From DATECU01 sp035286745 (GTDB lineage: Bacteria > Acidobacteriota > Vicinamibacteria > Fen-336), in assembly GCA_035286745.1 (NCBI GenBank), contig DATECU010000008.1, forward strand, positions 1-22,095: a DNA stretch of 22,095 nt, written 5' to 3'. Under the pieces are notes generated by a model, which worked only from the letters and a program-made list of their open reading frames with translations, made no database searches and was not told where the DNA came from. The position numbers were made by a program, and so were the translations under genes. Shown here one piece after another: positions 1 to 6,381 of this stretch; the stretch's first letter is position 1, and every line of letters begins with the position of its first letter.

Positions 1-39
1 CCTGGCGCGCCGCCCGTCTCGCAGCCTCCGCCGGCCTGA
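1..39 (+). CDS. Possible 3' end of an upstream gene (partial)
   Basis: Frame 1 is open from the window edge to a TGA at 37-39, giving a Pro/Ala-rich tail (PGAPPVSQPPPA). The stop lies 7 nt before the ATG of the next gene, a spacing typical of an operon. Thirteen codons cannot identify a product, and an open frame this short could be chance. Confidence 0.25.
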   Translation, partial: PGAPPVSQPPPA

Positions 40-46
40 GGTCGAC

Positions 47-361
47 ATGGCGCGGATACCGGAAGGGAACCAGAAGGAACTGGGGCTCAAGGCGCGCCTT
101 ACGGATCCCGACGTCGACTCACGGCTTCTGGATCTGCCGGGCTGGCAGAGGTCCGGGCAGACCATCCACCGCACCTACCGTTTCGAGGACTTCCCCGCCG
201 CCATGGCCTTCGCCAACCGGGTGGCGGGAATCGCCGAGGCCCAGGACCATCACCCCGACATCCTGGTGCGCTACCGCGAGGTCACCCTGAACCTGAGCAC
301 CCACGACGCGGGTGGGCTCACCGAACGCGACTTCCGCCTGGCCCGTCAGATCGACGCGTGA
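47..361 (+). CDS. phhB: Pterin-4a-carbinolamine dehydratase (4a-hydroxytetrahydrobiopterin dehydratase)
   Basis: The 104-residue protein has the PCD/DCoH fold signature: a GW motif near residue 28, the F-EDFPAAMAFANRVAGIAE helix, and the family hallmark EAQDHHPDI (residues 64-72), whose His pair belongs to the active site. It is followed by the V-LNLSTHDAGGLTERDF strand-helix. Known family role: dehydration of 4a-hydroxytetrahydropterin, recycling the cofactor of aromatic amino acid hydroxylases in the cytoplasm. The length is normal (about 95-110 residues). The ATG at 47 has a modest TGAGG ribosome-binding stretch just upstream. The last codons overlap the rhomboid gene by the GTGA tetranucleotide, so the two are probably co-translated. 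No phenylalanine hydroxylase gene lies in the window, so the physiological substrate is not shown by context. The family call is secure. Confidence 0.92.
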   Translation: MARIPEGNQKELGLKARLTDPDVDSRLLDLPGWQRSGQTIHRTYRFEDFPAAMAFANRVAGIAEAQDHHPDILVRYREVTLNLSTHDAGGLTERDFRLARQIDA

Positions 362-1086
362 TCCCTCTCCGCGACGACATCCCCTCGCGCTCCTTCCCGA
401 TCGTCAACCTGACGCTGATCGGGCTCAATGTCTTGGCTTTCCTGGGGGAGCTGGGCCTGGGCCGGTCGCTCGCGCCCTTTCTCTACCAGTCGGCGGTGGT
501 GCCCATCTTGTACTCCGGCCACGACGGACGACTCGGCCTGATCGAGACCCTGCTGACCACTGCCGACCCCGACCTGGGCCTCCGGGTCCTGGTCAGCATG
601 TTCCTGCACGGCGGCTTCGCCCACATCCTGGGCAACATGCTCTACCTCTGGATCTTCGGCGACAACGTGGAGGACCGCCTGGGCCACGGCCGCTACCTCC
701 TCTTCTATCTGGTCTGCGGCTGGGCCGCCTCCTACGCCCACATCTGGGCGGAGCCGGTTTCGAAGCTGCCGTCGATCGGCGCCTCGGGCGCCATCGCCGG
801 CGTGTTGGGCGCCTACCTCGCCCTCTACCCCAAGGCCCGGGTGATCACGCTCTTGCCCCTGGGCCTCTTCTCCTCGCTCATCGAGATCCCGGCCTTCTTC
901 TTCCTGGGCTTCTGGTTCTTGCAGCAGTTCCTGTCCGGCACCCTGTCCCTGGCGCAGACCGCCCAGACCGGCGGTGTCGCCTGGTGGGCCCACATCGGCG
1001 GCTTCCTGGCCGGACTGGCCCTGGTGGGCCTGCTCCAGAACCGCAAGCGCCGCCCACCTGCCCGCGACCTCTGGTGGAAGCGTTAG
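358..1086 (+). CDS. Rhomboid family intramembrane serine protease
   Basis: This 242-residue membrane protein has about six hydrophobic segments. Both halves of the rhomboid Ser-His dyad are visible: GASGA with Ser143 (residues 141-145), and AHIGGF with His212 (residues 211-216). The family's HGGFAHILGNM segment is at 84-94. Known role: cleavage of transmembrane substrates within or near the bilayer. The region between TM4 and TM5 (about residues 163-205) is rather long, and the tail is basic. The start is a GTG within the stop of the preceding gene (GTGA, 358-361), which implies translational coupling. The gene ends 22 bases from the stop of the convergent repeat-protein gene. The substrate is unknown; a secreted or membrane substrate encoded elsewhere is possible. 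Confidence 0.93.
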   Translation: MIPLRDDIPSRSFPIVNLTLIGLNVLAFLGELGLGRSLAPFLYQSAVVPILYSGHDGRLGLIETLLTTADPDLGLRVLVSMFLHGGFAHILGNMLYLWIFGDNVEDRLGHGRYLLFYLVCGWAASYAHIWAEPVSKLPSIGASGAIAGVLGAYLALYPKARVITLLPLGLFSSLIEIPAFFFLGFWFLQQFLSGTLSLAQTAQTGGVAWWAHIGGFLAGLALVGLLQNRKRRPPARDLWWKR

Positions 1087-1108
1087 TCGGACGGCGCCCC
1101 GCGAACCG

Positions 1109-4100
1109 CTACGGCAAGCCCGCGATCACGCCCCGGAGGGGCGGGACTAGCGCGTCCCGCGCGGTTCCGGTGATCAGCCCCCAGTGGGCGAAGAACTCCA
1201 GGTCGAAGATCAGTCCCCGCAGCAGGTGCTTGGCGGCGGCTTCGTGCCCTTGGACGATCAGCCACCGGGCCAAGGCCAGGCACTGCTTGATGAACCGGGC
1301 CACCCCGCGACTCCGGATGTCCCCGGAGGCTCTGAGGCTGTCCACCTGTGCCGCCAGGCCGGCCAGGATCTGGTCGGGTGTCGCGAAGCTCCAGGTGTGG
1401 CTCTGGCCCGGGTTCAGGGTCACCGTCTGCGTGCCCACCGTGATCGTCACCGTGCCCGCCAGCACGGCGGTGTCCACCGTCCCCGCCGGTGAGAAGGTGA
1501 CGTCGACCGAATCGCCGGGGTCCAGAGCGAAGGAGCCGAACGCCAGGTTCCCGGCGTCCACCAGGGCCACCTGGATCGACTCCGTGTTGTCGGGGTCTGC
1601 GGTCACCGGGCTGCCCATGGTGGCGGCCTGCCCGGTGGAGAGGTAGACCACGGCTCCCGGGCCCGAGGGCGGGTCCCGGAGCTCGATCAGCGGCGTGGCC
1701 ACCACGGCTCGGGCGGTGGTGCTGCCGGTGGTGGGGTCGCAGAACACGGTGGCCGCTTCGCCGTCGACGTCTAACGTTAGCTGTTCGGCGCCGCCGTTGG
1801 CGCAGGTCTCCAGGGTGGCCGGCGTGCTCCCGCTTCCGGTCACGCGCGCCTGGACGCCCCCGGGGCTCACGTCTCCCACCGCGACCGAGAAGCCGCCGCG
1901 GCTCACGATGGTGCCCGAGGTCGAGCCGCTGAGCGGCACGTCGTTGAAGTCGTCGGAGTAGGTCGTGCTCTCGTCGGCCCCGGTCACCGCGTCCTTGTCG
2001 ACGGTGGCCGCGATGCCGTCACCGTCCCCGGCGTCGCTGTCCGGGGTCAGAGCGAAGCCGATCCCGGGGGTGGTGACGCCGGCGGTCATGGCGATGCCAT
2101 CCCCATCGCTCACGCTGCACGTCAGGACGCAGGGGTGGTCGTTCCAGAACTCGTTCACGAAGCCCTGGGAGTTCTCGGTACGGGCGAAATAGGTCCCGGT
2201 GGGGACACCCTCGCGGCTCAGGTACTGGCCCAGGCCGTCTGAGGTGCCGGAGGCCACGGTGGTCCCCGCCGTATTGAGAACGGCCACCCGGATGTTGGCG
2301 AGTGGCACGCCGGTGAGCGCGTGGGTGACCGTTCCCGAGACGCGTCCGCCCGCGGCCAGCGTGAAGGAGATCGCCGGTGTGACGGCGCCCAGGGTGACCG
2401 AGATCGGCGTCCCCGAGATCGGGTCGCAGGAGAGGCAGTCGATGGCGTTGTACAGCCGGTTCACCAGGCCCTGGGAGTTCGAGGTCCGAGCGAAGTAGGT
2501 GCCGCTGGTGAGCCCGTCCCGGCTGAGGTAGGCGCCTGACGAGTCCGAAGTGCCCGAGGTGACAAGCCGCCCGGTGGCGTCGTAGATCTGCACGGAGACG
2601 CTGGCGATGGGGGTGAGACTGGTGCCGAGCACGGTTCCGGCGAGGCGTCCGCCGGGCGAAAGCTCGAAGTCGATGCCGGGAACGACCCCCGGTCCCGTAA
2701 GCGCGATCGGCGTGCCCGCCGTCACTAGACAGGTGCCCACACAGACGGCACCTCCGAACAGCTCGTTCACGTAACCCTGGGAGTTGGCGGTCGCCGCGTA
2801 GTAGGTGCCTGGTGGCAGGCCGGACTCGCTCCGGTAGTACCCCGAGATCTCCGTGTACCCGTATGCCACCTCGCGTCCGGTGGCGTCGAAGATCCGGATG
2901 GTGGCGGAGGAGACCGGGAGCCCACTTGTGGCGCTGGTGACCCGGCCCGCCAGGCGTCCCCCGGCCTCCAGGGCGAAATCGATCCCCGAAGTGGTTCCGG
3001 AGAAGACCGTGAAGGGCGTTCCCGTGGTCACGCTGCAGCCCAGGCAGGGAGTGCCTCCGTACAACTCGTCGACATAGCCCAAAGAGCTGTAGGTGCGGGC
3101 GAAGTAGGTGCCGGGGGGCAGACCACTCCCCGTCAGGTAGCGGCCGAAGGCGTCGGTGTAGCCCGAGGTCACGCTGCGGCCGCTGGCGTCGCTGATGGAG
3201 ACGGTCACGTCGGGGACCGGCGCCCCGGTGGTGGCGTCGGTTACCACGCCGGAGACCCGTCCGCCCGCGGAGAGCGCCAGGTCGATCCCCGAGGTGGTGG
3301 CCCCCGCCCCGACGCTCACCGCGGTGCCCAGCGTCACCGCGCAACTACCCACGCAGGGGATGTTGTCGTAAACCTCGTTTACATAACCCTGGCTGTTTGC
3401 GGTTCGCACGAAGTAGTTGCCCGGGAGCAGGCCGGCGCCGCTCACGTGGTGGCCGCCCAGGTCGGTGCGCCCGCTGGCCACGGTGAGCCCGCCGGCGCTG
3501 ACCACCGAGACGGTGACGCCGTTCAAGGGGAGGCCGGTCGCCGCATCGGTCACCGTGCCGGCAACGCGCCCGCCGCGGTTCAGGTTGAAGTCGACGCCAG
3601 CCACGGTTCCGCCCAGGCTCACCGTCAGGGGGGTGCCGCTCGTGGGGTTGCAGGAGGGCGTGCACGGCACGCCGCTGTGGAGCTGGTTCAGGTAGCCCGC
3701 CGAGTTCGAGGTGCGCGCGTAATAGGTTCCGGTCGCAAGGCCGGCGACCGTGTACTGGCCGAGCGAGTTGCTGTTGGCGCTGCCCACCATGCTGCCGGCC
3801 GCGTCCAGGACCTGAACGGACACGTTGGCCAGGGGTATGGCCGTTGCGGCGTCCCGGATGGTGCCGGTCACCCGTCCACCGAAGCTGAGACCAAAGTCGA
3901 CCCCCGGGCTGGTGCTGCCGAGAGCAACCGGGATGGCGGTGCCACCGGCCGTGCTGCAGCCGAAAGCACACAGCACGTTATCGTACAACTCGTTCACATA
4001 GCCGGAACTGTTCGATGTTTGGGCATAGAAGCTGCCAGTGGGGAGGCCCGCTTCGGTGACGTAGTTGCCCAGGCTGTCGGTGATCCCTCGGCTGGTGGTG

Positions 4101-4438
4101 CCCCACGTCTGGTCCACCACCGAAACCGTCACGCCCGCCAGGGGGGCGAAGGTCACGGCGTCGACGACCTGGCCCGCGACGCGCCCGCCCGGCACCAGCC
4201 CGAAGTCGATTCCGGAGGTGGTGGCACCCAGGCTGACGGCGACCGGAGTTCCGCCGGTGGTGGGGCATACGCTTCCCGAACAGGCAACGTTGTCGTAGCG
4301 CTCGTTCAGGTAGCCCTGGGTGTTGTCGGTGCGGAGGAAGTAGCTCCCCGCGGGCAGACCACCTCCGCTGAGGTAGTGGCCCAGCGTGTCGGTCCGCCCT
4401 TCGGTGAGCGTCGATCCGGCGGCGGACAGGACGCTCAC
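1109..4438 (-). CDS. C-terminal part of a giant exported repeat protein, downstream of an in-frame TGA
   Basis: This frame directly continues the 4439-6112 reading frame after one TGA codon. The nominal start is a GTG that is simply the next Val codon inside repeat 6, so independent translation is doubtful; no good ribosome-binding site was seen. It finishes repeat 6 and adds repeats 7-13, beginning at GGRV/GGRL positions 84, 187, 289, 392, 493, 596 and 697. Each repeat follows the pattern GGRVSGTVT, a PL-N-V-V strand, SG-TD--G-Y, GLP-GTYFART, GYVNELYDN, a Cys pair, and GIDF-L. After the array comes an acidic stretch (799-816) with D-x-D-x-D-G-like calcium-binding character. A beta-rich domain follows (about 840-1018). 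Last is an amphipathic helical tail (about 1022-1098) resembling a FIMAH domain, an assignment made by eye only. The repeats look like carboxypeptidase-regulatory-like (CNA-B/SdrB-type) beta sandwiches found in surface or secreted proteins. No sortase motif or autotransporter domain was seen. Confidence 0.7.
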   Translation of the reverse strand: MSVLSAAGSTLTEGRTDTLGHYLSGGGLPAGSYFLRTDNTQGYLNERYDNVACSGSVCPTTGGTPVAVSLGATTSGIDFGLVPGGRVAGQVVDAVTFAPLAGVTVSVVDQTWGTTSRGITDSLGNYVTEAGLPTGSFYAQTSNSSGYVNELYDNVLCAFGCSTAGGTAIPVALGSTSPGVDFGLSFGGRVTGTIRDAATAIPLANVSVQVLDAAGSMVGSANSNSLGQYTVAGLATGTYYARTSNSAGYLNQLHSGVPCTPSCNPTSGTPLTVSLGGTVAGVDFNLNRGGRVAGTVTDAATGLPLNGVTVSVVSAGGLTVASGRTDLGGHHVSGAGLLPGNYFVRTANSQGYVNEVYDNIPCVGSCAVTLGTAVSVGAGATTSGIDLALSAGGRVSGVVTDATTGAPVPDVTVSISDASGRSVTSGYTDAFGRYLTGSGLPPGTYFARTYSSLGYVDELYGGTPCLGCSVTTGTPFTVFSGTTSGIDFALEAGGRLAGRVTSATSGLPVSSATIRIFDATGREVAYGYTEISGYYRSESGLPPGTYYAATANSQGYVNELFGGAVCVGTCLVTAGTPIALTGPGVVPGIDFELSPGGRLAGTVLGTSLTPIASVSVQIYDATGRLVTSGTSDSSGAYLSRDGLTSGTYFARTSNSQGLVNRLYNAIDCLSCDPISGTPISVTLGAVTPAISFTLAAGGRVSGTVTHALTGVPLANIRVAVLNTAGTTVASGTSDGLGQYLSREGVPTGTYFARTENSQGFVNEFWNDHPCVLTCSVSDGDGIAMTAGVTTPGIGFALTPDSDAGDGDGIAATVDKDAVTGADESTTYSDDFNDVPLSGSTSGTIVSRGGFSVAVGDVSPGGVQARVTGSGSTPATLETCANGGAEQLTLDVDGEAATVFCDPTTGSTTARAVVATPLIELRDPPSGPGAVVYLSTGQAATMGSPVTADPDNTESIQVALVDAGNLAFGSFALDPGDSVDVTFSPAGTVDTAVLAGTVTITVGTQTVTLNPGQSHTWSFATPDQILAGLAAQVDSLRASGDIRSRGVARFIKQCLALARWLIVQGHEAAAKHLLRGLIFDLEFFAHWGLITGTARDALVPPLRGVIAGLP

Positions 4439-6037
4439 TCAGACTCCGGCGAGCGGCGTTCCGCTCACGGCGTTGGTGACGGTCCCCGACACCCTTCCCC
4501 CGGCCTGAAGATCGAAGTCGACGCCCGAGGTGATGGCTCCGGCTGAGACCACGATGCCGGCTCCCGCCGTGACGTTGCAGGTGCCGACGCAGGGGAGGTT
4601 GTTGTGAAGCTCGTCGATGTAGCCGGCTGCGCGATAGGTGCGCGCGTAGTAGCTTCCGGCGGGGAGGCCCGCCTGGGTGACGTAGTTGCCCGAGCCGTCG
4701 GTGGTCCCGCTGGTCAGGAAGGAGCCGGTTGCGCTCACGATCCAGACCTGAATGCTGGCCAGCGGCAGGAGCGTCGAGGCGTCCCGCACCCGACCCGAGA
4801 CGCGACCGCCCGGGCTGAGAGCGAAGGTGATACCCGGAGTCACCGCCCCCGCGGTCACCGAGATCGGCGTGGCCGAGGTCAGGGGACACGAACCCGCGCA
4901 GACCAGGCCCGCATACGTCTGGTCGACGTAGCCCTGGGAGTTGGAGGTGTGCGCGAAGTAGCTTCCCGTGGGCAGGCCCTCCTGGGTCACGTAGTTCCCG
5001 GAGGCATCGGTCATGGCGGCGGCGACCGTGCCGCCGCGGGCATCGACGACCTGGACCCAGATGTTGAGCAGCGGGCTCGAAGTGGTCGAACTGGTGACCG
5101 TGCCCGAGACGCGGCCGCCGGGCGTCAGATCGAAGTCGATGCCGCTCACCGTGGTCCCGGCGGCGATGGTGACCGGCGTCGCGCTGGTCAAGGGGCAGGC
5201 GCCCGGGCAGGGCACGTTGTTCCACAGCTCGTTCACGTAGCCGGCGGAGTTGTTGGTGCGGACGAAGTAGGTGCCGCCGGGAAGGCCGGCCTGGGTTAGA
5301 TAGCTGCCCGCGGCATCGGTCCGCCCGCTGGTGACGGTGGTGCCGCCGGCATCGACCACGGAGACCGTGATGTCGGCGAGGGGAGCCGACGTGTTCGCGT
5401 CAAGGACGGTTCCTGCCACCCGGCCCCCGGCGCTCAGAGAGAAGTTGATGGCACCCGTGGTTGCACCGGCGGTGACGGCGATGGGCGTCGCACCCGTCAG
5501 CGTACAACTCCCCACACACGGGACGTTGTCGTACAGCTCGTCTACATGACCTGCATTGTTCCGCGTGCGCACCAGGTAGCTCCCCGTGGGCAGACCCGCA
5601 TCCGTGAGGTAGGCGCCGGAGGCATCGCTGTACCCCGAGGCCAGAGTCACGCCGGAGGAGTTCAGGACCTCAACCCGGACGTTGGTCAGAGGAGCCGAGG
5701 CGGTGCCGGTGACGGTTCCGGAGACCCGGCCACCCGGGTTCAAGGCGAAGTCGATTCCCACGATCGTGGCCCCGCCACTGACCACGATGGCGGTGCCGTT
5801 CGTGACCGTGCAGTAGCCCAGGCAGGCGACGTTATCGTACAGCTCGTCCACATACCCCAGAGCGTTGTTGGTCCGGGCGAAGTAGGTGCCATCGGCCAGT
5901 CCCGAGACGCTGTAGGCGCCGAGAGCGTCGGTCGCGTCCCCGGCTACGTACTGTCCCGTGGCGCTGTACACGTTGACCGACACGCTTTCGATCGGTGCCG
6001 TCGTGGCGGCGCTGGTGATGGTCCCCTGGATGGCCCC
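2042..6037 (-). repeat. Thirteen-unit tandem array of about 309-bp coding repeats
   Basis: The unit is a protein repeat of 101-104 residues encoded in one frame; 13 units run from about 6037 down to about 2042. The copies have diverged at the DNA level but keep GGRVSGTV, GLPxGTYFART, GYVNELYDN and, in each unit, a close Cys pair, usually CxxxC. The spacing variants are CSGSVC in unit 6 and the shorter CLGC/CLSC type in units 10 and 12. The array has grown by tandem duplication of a single beta-sandwich module; copy number may vary between strains. Confidence 0.85.
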
Positions 6038-6112
6038 CGCGTGGGCAGCCGCGCTGCCGAGCCCAAACAGCAAGAACCCGCCCGCCAGCATCCGCCCCGC
6101 CTGGATCTTCAT
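4439..6112 (-). CDS. N-terminal part of a giant exported protein with carboxypeptidase-regulatory-like repeats (ends at in-frame TGA)
   Basis: The ATG at 6112 has a GAGGGGG ribosome-binding stretch four bases upstream. A signal peptide follows (basic MKIQAGR, hydrophobic core LAGGFLLFGLGSA, Ala-rich end near residue 25). Repeats start at about residue 26, then at GGRV positions 127, 229, 332, 435 and 538, a period of 102-103 residues. Each complete repeat carries a Cys pair (CLGYC, CVGSC, CPGAC, CAGSC, CVGTC), likely a small disulfide loop outside the cytoplasm. The frame stops with TGA at 4439-4441 in the middle of repeat 6, exactly where the repeat consensus has a variable residue (S, R, T, W or Q in the other copies). 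The same frame continues with perfectly patterned repeats on the far side. The full protein would be 1667 codons including the TGA. A recent nonsense mutation, a sequencing error, or opal readthrough would all fit. Confidence 0.85.
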   Translation of the reverse strand: MKIQAGRMLAGGFLLFGLGSAAAHAGAIQGTITSAATTAPIESVSVNVYSATGQYVAGDATDALGAYSVSGLADGTYFARTNNALGYVDELYDNVACLGYCTVTNGTAIVVSGGATIVGIDFALNPGGRVSGTVTGTASAPLTNVRVEVLNSSGVTLASGYSDASGAYLTDAGLPTGSYLVRTRNNAGHVDELYDNVPCVGSCTLTGATPIAVTAGATTGAINFSLSAGGRVAGTVLDANTSAPLADITVSVVDAGGTTVTSGRTDAAGSYLTQAGLPGGTYFVRTNNSAGYVNELWNNVPCPGACPLTSATPVTIAAGTTVSGIDFDLTPGGRVSGTVTSSTTSSPLLNIWVQVVDARGGTVAAAMTDASGNYVTQEGLPTGSYFAHTSNSQGYVDQTYAGLVCAGSCPLTSATPISVTAGAVTPGITFALSPGGRVSGRVRDASTLLPLASIQVWIVSATGSFLTSGTTDGSGNYVTQAGLPAGSYYARTYRAAGYIDELHNNLPCVGTCNVTAGAGIVVSAGAITSGVDFDLQAGGRVSGTVTNAVSGTPLAGV

Positions 6113-6141
6113 GCAGCCCCCTCGTTCTTAGGCCCTGCCCG

Positions 6142-6157
6142 CGCAAAGCGCCGCCCA
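6142..6157 (-). promoter_or_regulatory. Weak sigma-54-like (-24/-12) element upstream of the repeat-protein gene
   Basis: On the minus strand this reads TGGGCGGCGCTTTGCG, with TGG at -24 and TTGC at -12 in the correct 12-nt register. Transcription would begin near 6131, leaving a leader of about 19 nt that includes the ribosome-binding site. Only the core bases match, and chance matches of this quality are expected in GC-rich DNA. Confidence 0.3.
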
Positions 6158-6158
6158 A

Positions 6159-6174
6159 CCACCTGACAAGGTGG
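6159..6174. promoter_or_regulatory. Perfect inverted repeat (operator-like) upstream of the repeat-protein gene
   Basis: CCACCT and AGGTGG flank a 4-nt spacer (GACA). The palindrome lies immediately upstream of the weak -24 element and about 50 nt upstream of the ATG at 6112. Its position suits a regulator-binding site, but no protein can be named from sequence alone. Confidence 0.35.
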
Positions 6175-6381
6175 CTCACTGGAACCGCCCCTCGCGGTCG
6201 ACTCCTCGGTTTGTCTTTCTATTGTGCGCACGCCGCCCCTGGTCGTTACAGCACGCTCTGGCCTGTTCCCTGGCTCCGGGCGCAGTTTCTGCGGTTCCCT
6301 GCTTGCTGCTACTTACATACGCGGCGCAGGTGGCGAAACAGGGTCATTGAGGCGGGGCGAGCCTGAGTCCATCGCCACGGG

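Noticed and set aside
312..1646. Long plus-strand open frame of 444 codons
   Set aside because: It overlaps the rhomboid gene in another frame and then runs antisense through the repeat-protein gene. The composition is Arg/Pro/Gly-rich with no domain, as expected from high-GC shadow frames.
4439..4441. Selenocysteine at the in-frame TGA
   Set aside because: The position is a variable strand residue with no catalytic context, and other repeats have no Cys there. No selenocysteine-insertion hairpin was recognised just downstream.
2019..5225. Several long minus-strand frames inside the repeat protein
   Set aside because: These are out-of-frame shadows of the tandem repeats, giving Arg/His-rich nonsense. 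The repeat-encoding frame has a signal peptide and consistent motifs.
2042..6037. CRISPR-like periodicity
   Set aside because: The roughly 309-bp period is coding, the units are diverged, and there are no short identical repeats with unique spacers.
6292..6307. Sigma-54-like match on the plus strand upstream of the GT-C-like gene
   Set aside because: Only GG and TTGCT match; hits of this quality are expected by chance, and nothing else supports it.
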